Shown one piece after another: positions 41,301-56,300 of a stretch of 64,000 bases of DNA. The position numbers were made by a program, and so were the translations under genes. Every line of letters starts with the position of its first letter. The first letter of the stretch is position 1. The stretch is from Anarhynchus alexandrinus (Eukaryota; Chordata; Aves; Charadriiformes; Charadriidae), in NCBI GenBank assembly GCA_008711295.1, contig VUYV01000073.1:3356758-3420757 (forward strand), in the 5' to 3' direction. The notes under the pieces were generated by a model. The model searched no databases. It had not been told where the DNA came from and worked only from the letters and a program-made list of their open reading frames with translations.

Positions 41301-44300
41301 TTTGTTAACTTTTCCCAAACTTTTATACTTTGTTCCTGCTTCGTAATGCTTCTGTAAAACTCCAATAATTAGATTGCCTCATTGGTCTGCTTTCATACCG
41401 TAATGAAAAGATTGACCTATTTCTATTATAAACATATAGTCTTGTAGAAAATTCCATAATGCTAACAAAGCTTTCTTATTAATTGTATGTCTTTTTTTTT
41501 TTTTTTCTGAAAGCTAAGAAGTATGGAAGAGCTGACTCAAGAAAAGAGATGGACCCGTCATACAGCAGCAATTCCTGTCACTGAAGAAAAACTGGCACAA
41601 ATACAAAAAGAAATTGAAGATCAAGAAGTCATTATTCAAGGTTATCAACAGGTATACCACACAGCATATTGAGCTGTGTTCCAGCCAGTTTCAGAAACAA
41701 AATTGTTTAATGGTTACTACTTTTCTGTTGAAAACAGTTGTCTTGCTATCTAAAAAGTGGATGAAATTTGGGTGTGAAGGGCAAACATGTATTGCATGTT
41801 TAAAAAATATTTCACATGTCTAGTTTAGGCTAAGTTTTTCCATGATTCCATGTAACTGTACTAAATTGTAAAAAATACACTGACTTGTGAGTTGAGAACT
41901 GGGAAAACATTTTATGGCCACTAAATAACCAAAGATTTTCTGCCCCAAATGTAGTAGAAAACTAGTATTTTTAAGAAAAATTAGGAATCTGGAGGGTTCT
42001 GCTTTTAAGATGTTTTTCACAGGATCTGAGCAGCTGATTTCAAGGAAACCTTATTAGCGTGCATGATTTTTATTACTTAGTCAAGTGTAGAAATAGATAA
42101 TGCAAGCTTAATAATCCCTTTGAATACTTGCAGCTGTAAAATCAAATAGGTTAGTTTAACTGTCTTCCAGCTGCTGCTCAGCAGCGTTTCTTGTTATAGG
42201 TGCAATGTCTTACTAATATGACTGTGAGCATCCCAAATTGGTGATGGTTTGTGTCCACAGGATTGGAGCACATGCAGGCTAAGCTCTGATCTATCAGCAC
42301 CCATCCATATATGTGGTTTTAGAATATAGTTGGGATAGCTTTGCAGAGGAACTGACCTAGGTTCTCTGGGGTGAACAGACACTTGGACAGGATTGTAGAG
42401 GTCACTGTATACTGCTTTAGCATAAAGATGATGAAAGTAGATACCCATTTTAGAACTTAGTAATAAAACGTTTAGTGTTTGCTTGCGCTGTGTCAGTAGG
42501 CAAACTATGCAAGTCATAGACAATTGGTTTTGAACTGGATAAACCAGTAATTTATGAACATTCTTTAACTTTGTCTGTCTCATCTTAGGAAAATGAGAGG
42601 TTATACAAACAAATGAAAGAGCTACAGATCCAAAACAAAAAAAATGAGGAACGAATGTTTAAGGAGAATCAGTGTTTAATGTCTGAATTAATCACCGTAA
42701 GGTAGGCTTATTTAAACATCCAACCTAAAATCTCTGGAGTTTTCAGCTGTGTTTATTATTTTTATTTAGAAGAATCACTGCAGAGTCTGTCAGTTGCATG
42801 TTTTCCAGTGTTTCTTGAGTTTGTGGTTTTGTATTTTATTTTGAGAATTGATTTGTGTTCATCACGGGCATTTAATTCTTAGTCTTCTTGCTGATCTTGC
42901 ACACCTGTGGGAAGACTAGTCTTCCATTTGGGGACTATTTCAGTGCTAAAATTCAAATATTCCTATTCATTTCAGAGTGTAATATGTATGCTACACTTGT
43001 TCTGGTTTTATGGCTCTGCTCACATGTCAAAATGTTTTGATACTGCTGTAAGATACACAGTAGATCAGGGGCCACAAGAGGTCCTGGTAGTGGAGGAACT
43101 ATCAGATTCACTGCACTGTAGGTCCTGTAAGATTTGCACCCTATGCTAGTAATGAGGAAAAAAACCTAGCAATTGTGTGTACTCCTAATTTACAAATCTT
43201 TGCCATAGATGAGTTCCACTGAGGCAGAGTAGGTTTTGTTTCCCTCCCTCGTGTAGTCCCAACAAACAAGTTTATGCACGGTGAGCAGATTGCACCCTAC
43301 AGGTGGAATTTTTTGGTATAAAGATGTACTGCATAGTTGCTTCTTTGTCTTTAAGCTTGCACAGACTGACTTTGTAGTACCAGAGAGGGGAGGAGGGCAG
43401 GTTGTGTTGGTTTTTCAGTATGCCACTGTCAGTACACCAAGTCACCTCATTGCATAAATGTTTTTGCTGTTAACATTTAGAGAAAAGATAGAAAAGACTA
43501 ATAATATCCAGTCACGGAGTGTGCAGGATTCTGAGCCAGCTAGAAATCACAGTTTCACAGAATTGATTTCAGAGCTTCGAGCAGCACAGGTAGGTATATG
43601 CCAAGCCTGTTTTTCATGTGTTCTTAAAAAATTCATAACTATCCATATTGTAGACTAATAATGTCTACAATGAAGAGAGCAGTGGAGCATGCTATTATTT
43701 GCCACATTTGTGTCATCGTAAATGTCTCATCAGATGAACTCTAGAATAAATTCCCTAAGACACATATTCACTGAAAGAAATACAGTCTTGCCATGTTTAC
43801 TGGCAATTCTGAGATACCTTGTGAGAGCTTGCAGATAGTGATACCTCTATAGCTTTTCTGCATAAGGCGAATCCGCAAGAGTGTTTATCCCTGCTCTGTA
43901 CCAAGTAAGTTCTAGAAAAGAACACCAGAGTGAAAAGAATCATTTGTTACTCACTAATGTAACTTTTTTTTTGTAGTCCTACAGGTGCTTGTGGTTTTGA
44001 GGAAGGATGTTTAGTATGCTTCATGTTAAAATTAAAGGTTTTCGGGAACTTCTTTTGTTCTGCTTACTGCAACCGGGGCCTGTTCTGCTACATACTTCCT
44101 CTGATAGACCAGAAATTTAAAGCTGCTTCTTCTGTTGTTTTTTTTTTTAATTAAAAAACATTAATTAAAAATTAATTTTAAAAAATAATTAATTATTTTT
44201 TAATTAATTAATTTTTTAAAACTTAATTAAAAAAAAGGCAAACAAAACAACCAGTTAGGTAGGTGGCGATAAGAGGATCTGAAGTGAGTGAGCTTCAGGA

Positions 44301-47300
44301 CCAGTGGAGGTGTTCCTGGTCTGATAGAGCTAACTTTGACCTCTTAAGACTCCAGAGACTTCCCTAGTTCCAACCTCATAGATGCTGCTGCTACAATTCC
44401 CTGTCCTTAGATCCAGCCTATAATGAGACTGAACACAAGATCCAAAGATGGAGAGAGACACACAGACAACACTGACATGGTCAGGCACACAGATAACAGA
44501 GAGAGCAGTGCCTTTGCCCACACAACAGAAATACACACAGTACTCTTGGAAACACCAGGAGTGCATACGGACTGATCCTGTTCAGCAGATCAGGATAGGA
44601 GTTCAGTAGCAGTAGCACCAAATACATGTACATGCTGGCCATCGCTGGCCCTAAACACAGTCTGTTTACTGGCTGGACTCAAAATCTCAGCCCCCACAGT
44701 TGCTGCTCCCTGTACCTATGGATCCCTAGGACCAAGGGGCTCCATGTCCGCTGAGACCTTTGGTCCTACTTAGTCTTGAAGTTTGCTAGTGGTCACATGT
44801 AAACAAACAGAACAGAGAGTGCATGCAGAAAATGGCAAGAAATAGAATGTAGTAAGATGAACCATTGGAAAATACATGTGTCCATTTAAGCTACAGTCTT
44901 AAGTTTTAGAAATACATAAAGCCATTTTCTTTACTGACCCTCTAAAAGGTAGATGTTTTCTACTTCTAAGACAATTACGTAAGACTTACTAAAAAAAATA
45001 CTGGGTTTTTTGTGTTTAGCTTAATTTTTCCTATGCTGTGCTATAGCAAGGCCTGAGAATAATACCAAAACTAGAAAACCTCATTGCTGCTGTGGTCTGA
45101 TGCAACTGTTGTGATTTAATCATTTTATGGTGAAAAAACATGTTCAGTTTTTTTGTATGGCAATGTATGTTTAGTTTTTCTTGTTTTACACTTTTCTCTG
45201 AAACTCAGAAGGAAGAAACTAAATTACAAGAAGAGATAAGACGTCTCAAACAAGATAAGCAAGCTCTTGAGGTAGACTTAGGACAAGCAAAGAAAGAGAG
45301 AGATTTAGCGAAAGTTCAGATTGCATCCACATCAGGTAAAGCGCCTTCATTTTGTTGAACAATTTTGCATACTCTGTGCTTCACTAAATATGTAACTAAA
45401 ACTTGTTTCTTATTGAAATATTACTTAGTCAAATTCATCTAGAGCATTTCCACATAAGCTTCTAACAAAAGCATACAGTGAAGGACATACTACAGTACTT
45501 TTGGCACTCTATTAGAAAGCCTTTTCCTGTGTCCAGCCAAACTCTTTGTTGTTGCCTATTAAGTTTGATTTCTTGCCCATCTCCCATTGGGCATAGAAAA
45601 CAGATGATTCCATTTATATGACAACTCTGTTCATAAGAAAAGATTTACTATGTTGCATTTTAGTCTCTTATTTAGATCTTGCCCATTTTTTACCTATAAC
45701 TTATGCCTTGTGACTTTTTTTCAACATTCTTATCAGAACTCTTTCCAGTTTGACTTTAGTTTTCTTAATGAGAGAGGGCCAGAAACTGGACTCTTTCACT
45801 TCCAATATCAGACACCACAAGTGCTAAGAGCTGTAATGTTTGCCTCCATATCTCTTCTCAAAATGCTTGATCCCTAAATGGGAGCAGTATGGTCAATACA
45901 TATCTAAGTGTATATGCTATATTGTCATCCATTTTGTTATTATAAATTTGTTTATTAAAATGTGATCATGAATAGATCCCCCTGGGATTCTGTTTTAAAT
46001 ACCTTCCATGGTAAACTGTGAACTGTTGAGTACTACTATGTATGAGACAAAAATGTTCTATACTTGTAGGTGAGAAGTCTTATGAATTTAAAGTTATGGA
46101 AGAATCATACAAACAGGAAATTACTCATTTGAAAAGAAGACTTCAATGGTATGCAGAAAATCAGGATCTTCTGGATAAAGATGCAGCACGTCTTAAAGAC
46201 GCAAGAGAAGAAATTGAGAAACTAAAACTAGAGGTGATAGTATCTAGCTTTATCTAAGTTGAAACTTTAAATTATTTCTTTTCTAGTGATGAGTATAATG
46301 TAATTCTGTCCAAAATAATCCAATTTTTTCAAGAAAAATACATGTAAACTCTTTATAAGCTTTAAATCAAATGTGGAGTCTTTATATGCAAAATAGATAT
46401 TACTGCATATGCAGCAAGAATTGCAAGTGCACAATGCTTAAAACCTGGTTTTGCTTGTATTGAACACCTTGATGATGCTTCTGGAAACAAAAGTAGTGTG
46501 TTTCCTTAAAACCTGCAAATTTCTTGACTAAGAAAAGGAAGTACACTGTTACATTAAAACTTGGAACATCCCTCTTCCCATTCTCTCTTCCTCCATTTTA
46601 CTCCATTGTAGCATAGGCAACAGTTATTTTTCTCTTAAGTACTGGTTCTAAACTCTGTTGTTCCTTAGAAAAATTCTCTGGTTGCTCTAGTAGGGAGGAG
46701 AAAGCCAAAACACTCAAAATATAAAGCAAGCAAAACTAATACACGAATCTTGAATAGTTCTGAGATTTGCATTGCCTGCTTGTCAGTAGATTTGACTTAA
46801 GATTCATAGATACAAAGAATTTTACTCAGGATAAAATGATCTTGAAATTTTTTCATGGTGTTTTATCAAAGAGATCACAGATGAAAGGAGGTGTCTCTGA
46901 AGGAGCAGCCAGGGAAAGAGATCCCTTAAACACCACCATATCAAACTTGAATCAACATATTGTTGCTTGAAAGAAAATATTGTTGTTTGCATTTTCTCAA
47001 GGAGGAACTGGTGTTTAAAAAGAATTAAGAGCTTTGACTTCATAGGAACAATCAAATTAGTCAAACTATGCTGGCATAAAAGCATTACTTATGCTAACAT
47101 TGCCAATAGGAGAGAAATCAAGCTAGGAATACTTCCAACTGTACAAGTTGTAATATCCCTGTACAATGACCGTAGTGGCTGTTAAAGGTAGGGAATTCAA
47201 TTTTAGATTAAAGCTTTGAGTCTTCATGGCCAGACTTCATGGGAGTGCAAGTGCATTAGCTATCCAGTTCCTTCCCCAGATCCCGGGTGTCAGCATTTAT

Positions 47301-50300
47301 TTAGGCACAACATAACATTGCTTTTTGGCTGTTTCTGTATTTCATCACAGAGCCTAGCCTTGCAAATCACAAACTATTTCCTTAACTCACCTGAATTTAT
47401 GTAATATACTGTAGTACTTTATATTATAGCTTATTAACCAAGCCTGTGTACTGGAAGTATGGTAGAAAGAAACACACTTACTGGTCTGAAGATAAGAATG
47501 TCCCAGAGTTGAAGTTCTCTTCTAGATTTCTATAGCTAGTTTCAGCTCCTTTTGATTCTAAGTGGCTTGAAGAAGCTGTAACTTAGTTTAAGAACCTGAA
47601 GAATCAATATTATCAGTTGCAGATTGTGTGCGTTTGAAATGCTTACTTTTGTACTACAGGGCAATGTCTCTGAATATGTATTTCAGTTTATTTTCTTATA
47701 AATTGGATAGGTTGAGAAGCTCAGAGCTGAAGCTGGAGATCAGTGTGCGCAACAGAAGAAACGTTTGCGAGACAGAGCAGCAGATGCTAAAAGAATTCAG
47801 GACCTTGAGCGACAAGTACGCAATAATAGAACTGTGTTTCATTTAACCTTTTGTTTCAGTCAGACTCTCTTACAACACTTACCAGCCCTTTCACAAGGAT
47901 AAAGCATTGAATGAAGCCCTATGATAAAGTAATTTGTGCTATGGAACACTCAATAGAAAAAGCTGCAATTATTTACTTACCAAGGGCTCTTTTGCTACTG
48001 TGTTCTAATAAGCTATTTAGTGATATCCCTTTTAAAATTCTTTAACATTAAAATACTGTTTAGAGTTCCTTGTAGAGGAACAAGATTGCAAAAGCATGCA
48101 CAAGCTTGCTGTTTATTTTCTAAGACTCTTTTTGTCTATGTTCAGTAACCCCTTAACATTATGACCAATTTAACCAAGTTGATTCAAGAAGAGGGTTTAA
48201 ACTGTGTTGGATTCCTTCCAGATTCATGAAAACTGGAGGAGCAGAGACCTTACAATCCATGTTTCTAGGGAGGAAAAGTCAGGAAGAAACAGGTCTTTCT
48301 GAATTTTAGGAGATGGCAGCTGCATTTCATAGGGGTGTGGGACAAATGGGAAAGAGCTTCTGCAGTATTATAATGTGAAGAATATCTTATCCATAGATAA
48401 AAAGAGGGGCTTGTTATTAGCCTTGCATGCAGGGTGTTAATTTATTTTATTGCAGACTCCAAAATAAAACACATATAATCTGTTATTGGGAGAATAATTT
48501 CAATAATGTTATGAAATATCCCTGTAACAGTTGCAAAAGTAGAATGTGAATGTAAGTCCAGAAAAAAAAGCAAATACTTAGGAGCATTAAGAGCCATATA
48601 CAACTTAAGTGCTGAGAAAGCAAACAAAAGGTCCATTTGATGTAAGACAATGTGAAGACCAGAGCCATATTTTGTTTAAGAAGATGTATAAGTCAATCAG
48701 TAAGAGATGATGAGTCTTGTTTTTCTGTAAACAATGTAAAAAATTCTCAACATATGCATCTCTAGCTTTCATTCTTCACCCAGCTTAAGTGGATGACATT
48801 TTTTAACATTCTGTCACTTCTTTCAGTTCTCTTTTCATTAGAACTCCATTCTTTTTGACTTCTGACTTCATTTTCTTTTTGATAGATCAGAGAAATGGAA
48901 GGAATTCTAAAAAGAAGATATCCAAATTCTTTGCCTGCTTTGATTTATGCTGCTGCTGCTGCTGAGAAAACTAATGATCTTTCAGCTAAAACACACACAG
49001 TGGATTTTTTGGAGAAAAGAATAAAAAAGTTAGAAACGGAACTTGAAGGTAAAGATGATGAAGCTAAAAAAAGTCTCCGTGCCATGGAACAACAATTTCA
49101 AAAAATAAAGGTAAAAGTTGGAGGCTTGTAGAGTAGTCTACTCCGCAGTTAACAGTCATGAGGTTACAGTGGTCTAACACAGAGCAGTAGTGAAAACTGA
49201 AGGCAAAGACCATATTCAAGGGAAAACATATTCAAAGAATTTATAACCAGAATTTCAGTAGCTTCAGCATCTAAGATATAAAGAGCATTGACATTGTTAG
49301 CGTAGTACTAAAACTGAGAGGACGGGTTCCTGAGACATAATAAGTTAATTCTCGCAATTAAGATAAGTGGGTTTCATCCTGTGGGTCAGAGTAGCTGCTT
49401 ACCTAATTCCTTGCTGTACCAAAGGCTGTTGTTTCAAAGGTCTGCTGACTGGGCATTTTTGAGGGGAACATCTGGGAACACTAAACATTCTATCCAAAAA
49501 CTACATGATAGTGAATCTTCAGACTTGTGTTAGGAAGCATGAAAATCTGACATTTTACTTCATGGGAAGGTGAACTGCACAGGTACTTAAAGAGCAGGAA
49601 AGGAAAGCATTGATCAGTTGTTCCTCCTTTTCTCCATGTGAATAATTCATCGTGCTTTCCTCAGAGGCTATCCAGGCTATTAAGAAGAGTGAGGTTTTCC
49701 TCAGCTCATTAGGAAGAAAGATTCTGTGTCTCTGAATTCTTACTTCTATGTTTAAAAAATAATTAAAAAGAAAAGACAGTCCTGTTAAGATTATTTTTAA
49801 AATGTGAAGTACAATTTTGAGGCATGTGACAGTAATGTTTGCAAACTGACACATGGCAAATATATAATGGCAGATTTTAACAAAACTAGAGACTTCTTGC
49901 TATATTAAATAAGATTTTACTTTGCCTGTCCAAGTTGGTAACATCTGAAGGGAACACAATTACATTAAATTGACAAAGAACTATTTCACTTTTATTTTCT
50001 TTCCCAGAGTTACTGTATTCATTGTGAGTAGAGGATTAATTTGTAGTAAGCATTTTGAGTAATTCTGTTTTACAGCAGACTTGTTTGCTTCACATAGGTT
50101 TTTCACTCACTAATTTCTGAACGATTGAGTAGTGTTGTTAGTAATACAGATGTGTATCCCATCTTAGGAAACCTTGTTTCAGATGTGCAGGAACTTTAAA
50201 GAATAATAAAAAGAGCCTAATAATAAATGTACGCTTGAGGAAACCACTTTTTCTTCCCCTTCTCCCTCTCCCCTCCCTTAGATCCAGTACGAGCAAAGAC

Positions 50301-53300
50301 TTGTAGAGCTTGAACAACTACTTGCCTACAAATTTATAAGTGAATCGCCAAAACTGAATGGTGACAAAACCAGTTCTACAGAACTTGAACAGGAGCTTCA
50401 GAATCTAAAGAAGACCCATCAGATCACCGTTAAAAACCTCCAGACAGAAATTGAAAACCTTAAAAGTCAAAATTCCCAATTAAAACTCAGAAGTAAAAAG
50501 AATAATAAAGATTTAGAGTCCACAGACTCTCAAATGAAACAAGGTAACACAAAAGACAGACTGTTAAAACTAAATGAAGAGCTGATCACCAAAAATAGAG
50601 AAATACAAGACCTTACAAAAACTGTTGAGAAACTTCAAAAAGAAAGGATGGCGATGTTGTCTGATAATAATTTGAGAAATAAAACGGATCATAAGGAAAA
50701 CTCTACAGAGATCTTGAAAAAGAATACCTTAGCAACAGATAAAAGGAATTCCAGCAACAGCGAACCCTTTCTAAGCATTTTCAACAATGACAAAATATAC
50801 CAACCGCATACCTTTTCTGATTCTAATCTCTCGGAAGTTCTGCAAGAAAATGCACAGCTGAAAGAGGAGCTTGAAAGATTGTCTCTAGAAATGAACCAGC
50901 AGAGGGTGAAGTCTCAGGCAACACTGGCTTATTCTGAAAATAACATACGAAGGTAAATGCTCAATGTGTTCCTTTAAAAAAATTGTTAAAGTGTTGGCTG
51001 CTACAGGATTGAAGTGACACATTAACATGTGAGCCATGTGTGAAGCTAGCTTATACTTGGCCAATGTTATCTGTCAATTTCATTTTTACTGTTGGTTTTG
51101 GTTTGGTGGGGGTTTTTTGAGTTTTGCTGGTTGTTTTTTTGAGTGTGGTTTGTTTGGTTTTTTTTAGAGCAGTGCACTGTTGTGATTCTACAGGCAAACC
51201 TATATTAATCCTTCTTATTAATGCTACAGTTCATCATGGTTTTGAGTAAAAAGATCTCAGTATAAATTGTTGCATTTCAGATGCTTTGTATTTGTGTTGT
51301 ATAGCATCTATATTTGATATACATACTTTCCTTCAAGCTGGGGTATGCTTTCAGTGGGATTTACTTGACCAGCTGTAGAACCTTTACCACCCAATTTCCC
51401 TTAGATCCCTTCATAGTCAAAGTAGAGGAAATTGCCATATTTAGAATGCAACACATTCTGTTCTGAAATACATACCCTGAAATAGGACAGCAGAATTATG
51501 ATTTAAAAGCACCTATTTCCTCTCCTTTTTTTTTTTAATAAAAAAGAGCCAAAAAAAGCCAAAGATGATTGGCTGATTTTGCTGTGTTCTAGCTGCCTCT
51601 AGTTAAATGAGGCACATATCCGACATTGTAGGCTTCTCACCCTGTCATCCCTCCAGAGCAGCAGAAGTAATGGTGGTGCTGTCTTGCGAGCTTTTGTTAC
51701 GAAACTTCAAAGACATGCTACCTTTAATATTTTTGATATTTTTTATGTTCAAGTAAGAAACTTTGCCTCATTTTTTCAGAACAGTCTGTAGCTGCTTTAC
51801 TACATCTTATTTTTCTGTCAATCTGTTCAGGATACAGGAAGACACAGCAGAGTACATTGCATCTCTGAAAGCTTCCCATCAGAGGGAAGTGGAGAAGATT
51901 CTTTGCCAGCACGCAAAGGAGCATTCTACTTCTAAAGTAGCTGAACTAAACAGCAGAATTTCAACACAAGAGGTAAGACACAATAGATACATTCATTACG
52001 TATAGAGATCTGCTAATGTTACTTCTTTCTAGATTACTGTAAACTTTATCTTTCTTTGAAGTAGAATCTATTGTTTTGAAAATGGGCCTATGTGTATTAA
52101 CAGAATCGCAGAATGGCTGAGGTTGGAAGGGACCTCTGGAGGTCATCTTGTCCAACCCCCCCTGCTCAAGCAGGGTCGTCTAGAGCCAGCTGCTTAGGAC
52201 CATGTCAAGATGGTTTTTTAATATCTCCAAGGAGGGAGATTCCACTCTGGGAAGCGTGGAACCTCTCTGGGCTTAGAGACCCAAACAAGTGCTTGGTCAC
52301 CCTCACAATAAAGAAGTTTTCCTTATGTTCAGACAGAACCTCCTGTATTTTAGTGTGTGCCCTTTGCTGCTTGTCCTGTCGCTAGGTACCACCGGAAAGA
52401 GCCTGGGTCTGTTGGCTTTGCACACTCTCTTCAGATATTTATAAACATTGATGAGGTCCCCCTGAGCCTTCTCTCCTCCAGGCTAAACAGTCCCAGCTCT
52501 CTCGGCCTTTCTTCATATGAGATACTCCAGTCCCTTCATCATGTTAATGACCCTTTGCAGACTCTGTCCATTAGCACCATGTCTCTTGCACTGGGGAATC
52601 CAGAACTGGACACAGTACTCCAGGTGTGGCCTCACCAGAGCTGAGTAGAGGAGAAGGACCACCTTCCTTGACCAGCTCTCAACAGTCATACTAACGCAGC
52701 CCAGGATACTGTTAGCCTTTTGTTAACTTGGTGTCCACCAGGACACCCAGGTCCTTTTCTGCAAAGCTGCTTTCCAGCTGGGTGGTCCCCAGCATATACT
52801 GGTGCCTGGGGTGGTTCTGCCCCAGAAGCAGGACTTTGTACTTCCCTTTGGGGAAGTTCATGAGGTTCCTGCCAGCCCATTTCTCCAGCCTGTCGAGGTC
52901 CCTCTGGATGGCAGCATGACCCTCTGGTGTATCAGCCATTCCTCCCAGTTTTATATGATCAGCAAACTTGTTGAGGGTACGCTCTGCCCCATCATCCAGA
53001 TCATTAATGAAGATCTTGAACAAGATTGGACCCAGAACTGACAATTCTACACATGCCCACACCCCTCTGAGTTACTGGCCTCCAACTAGACTTTGTTACA
53101 CTCATTGTCACCCTCTGGCCCAGCCATTTAAGTCAGTTTGCAATCCACCTCACTGTCTGCTCATCCAACCCATATTTCATCAGCTTCTCTATGAGGATCT
53201 TACAGGAGACAGTGTTGAAAGCCTTACTGCTGAAATCCAGGTAGGCAATACCCACTGCTCTCCCCTCATCTGCCAAGCCAGTCATTTCATCGTAGAGGGT

Positions 53301-56300
53301 TATCAAGTTGGTCAAGCATGACTTCTGCTTTGTGAATCCATACTTACTACTCCTCATCACCTTCTTGTCCTTTGTGTGCCAGCCAGGTTTCCAGGATTAG
53401 TTGCTTCATCACCTTCCCAGGGATCAAGGTGAGGCTGACTAGTCTGTGGTTCCCTGTGTCCTCTTTCTTGCCCATTTTGAAAGGAGGAGTGACGTTTGCC
53501 CTCGGCACACATGGGTGCATCTCATCAGGGCCATGGACTTACATACTACATGTGTACATGTGTGCTGTTGAACAATCCATGTAGAGGATTGTTAAATAGC
53601 ACACATGCACATGTGTTACAGGTAGTATTGTTAATATATGCATCACTTATACCTGCAGTACTACAATACTTGATTATATTTTTGGCATATTTTTCCTGGA
53701 TAGGGTTTGACATGTTGTTATGGGTATTTATGTTAATGATGACTATTATAATCTTTTCTAGATATTAATAAAACATCTCCAAGAACAAATCAATGAACAA
53801 CAGAGACATCAGGAAGCCCTTCTTGTTTCACAGATGCGAGAGGAACTCCTACAAAAAGAGGTATATTTAAATTTGGATTGGGGGTACCTCATTCTGATAA
53901 AAGAGTTTTCACTTTCATCCTTGTAAAGCCTCAAATTATATTGTAAAATAGATCTTAGAAACGGTATCTTTCTCAGTTGCTTTTACATCAATTACACCTG
54001 AGAATGCAATATATTTTTCTAATGTGAACAAGAGAACTTCACAGCACACACGGTGGAACTTGGACCGCCTTTGATATCTTTTTTTATTATTTTTAATGTT
54101 AGAAATATCTGACTTCTGTATGAAAATTGATCAGCAGGTTAATCCAAGCATTCATAGCCTCTTCTTTGAGAGTTGTGATGTGTAGTAAATAGACCACAGG
54201 ACTTTTTCTTTATTAAGAGGATACTTTATTATTTTTTTCAAATTCTTTGTTTAGATAAAGCCTTCCTTTTTTCATCCTTCATTGCCATAAAACTGACTTA
54301 GGCAATTATATTCTTGGTTTTCTCCTTTGATATCTATGAAACTTGTGGTCTCTTAAGAAAAAAGGGTTAGTTGTAATAGTTCTTCTGAAATTCCCTGTTT
54401 TTTCAGAGAGGTATTTTAGTTTTTTCCTAATCTTCTGTTAATAGCATAAAATTGAAAAATTATGCTTGGTCATGTTTTCATTTTTGGGATAATATTGTGT
54501 AAAATTACTGTCTTGTAGCTCAAGCTTTTCAAACTATTGGCTATGCTTTTGTTGTTCTTGAAGTGCTGACAATCTCTTTTTTTTTTTTCTTAATCACCTC
54601 CTGTTCAGGAGAGGGATATAGGCTGTCTTACATTGTCTCTGTGCTTAATTCAGCATCTCTTTGATGTATGAACATTGCTAATTGTAACTTCATTTTGATA
54701 ATACACTAATTAACCTGCAGGAGTTATTAAAAAGAATTCTATTCTGCAAGGGACTGAGAACTCCAGATGCCTTATCTTGTTTGCTGCCCTTATTTAGAAG
54801 AAATGAGAGAAGTATCAGTATGTGTTTAGTACATACTTAATATAATTAATCTTAATCTCATTAAATTTATTCAGTATTCATCTTATCTATGCAATGTTCC
54901 ACCTCTGTTGTGAAGGATTAGTAGAAAAGCGAGGGTATGTAGGGAGAGAAGAAAGATCTTCTATTAAACAAGCTCTGTATTTGCAGAATAAAGGCTGAGA
55001 CGTTGGGTTCATATTATGAATCTAACAATACATGTTGCCCTTCTGTACAAAGCTTGTTTCACTCCAGTGGTCTCAGTCTATATAATACTTCTTCCTGGGA
55101 AAACACGGCGAGAGTACAATGAGACAAATGTTATTCAACATATTTGTTTCTTCTGTGACTGTTTGCTTTACAGATTATTAATGACAGCGATGGTTAAGCG
55201 AATGATCATCCTATCTGACCCACATGTTACAGGCTGAGTTTGAGGTGCTGGCGTTTAAGAAAATGTAACAGAGCACCTTTGTTACAAAAATCACTGCAAG
55301 ACTATACAGAGAGAAATGTCGAAGTAAAACCTTGCTTTTGCCCTCTAGCATGATTGCTGTGCTGCTTATAAAATACACTTTAAGCATTAAATGGTTAAAC
55401 AAGTTAAGCTGAAAAATGAAGACAACCAAACCTGCAAACTTACTTAGTCATGATAAGGAACAGCACTACCATTTGTAATAGGATTGAGAGTCCTCTGTCT
55501 ATAATGGTGGTACCTCAGAAAAGGCCAACTTTTTTCTGAGGCTCACTGGAAGATTATTATTTGAATACTAATCTCAGAAACACTGTTCATGGATGTTTTT
55601 CATTAACTATATACTCCTCTTGTATAACAGCTTGCTCGTAGGACAGCTTTGTATTTAACATAGTTCTATTGCTGGCAAAATGTATGGAGCCCATTTTCTC
55701 CTGGGGCATTTCCCCCCCTCATAACATCTTTCCTGCATGAATTTTTCTTGTATTTAATTATGTATTTGAGATCACGCATCAGCCCTTCCCTTCAGTGGGG
55801 CAACTTAGCTGACAAGCAGCAGATACTCATTTTCACAGATGTTACAAAACTAAGCCTTCTGTTCCTCTCAAACACAGCTGAAATTGGTCCACAGGTTCAA
55901 AGCTGCTGGAGTAATGAACAGGCAAAAATGTGATCATATAGGCCTTGTTATTTTAGAAAACCATGCTAAAAAATGGAAATAATAGTAAGCCATCGCGGAC
56001 TCACTTCTCTGTAAGAATGACAACATCTTATGAAGTACACAATGCTTCGAGCTACTTGAATTCAGCAGCAGAAAGCCAAGGATGGCTGAGTGCTTGCAGA
56101 GGGTTAGCAGTTCGCAGATATATTGGGTAGGGGGAGCTAAGGGTTATAATATAGGATAAAGACTTCAAAGCTTTTACTTCAGTTTACTTATACAGTTAAG
56201 AAAGTGACCAAAAAGGACTCCAGATGTTAAATGAAGAAATATCAAGTTACTTAAAATAGGTGAAGAATGAGAATAAACCAGTAGAGCTTTGTAAGAAAAC

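Noticed and set aside
52712..53360. Minus-strand frames with reverse transcriptase similarity as a gene
   Set aside because: Part of a frameshifted, 5'-truncated CR1 copy with a damaged catalytic motif.
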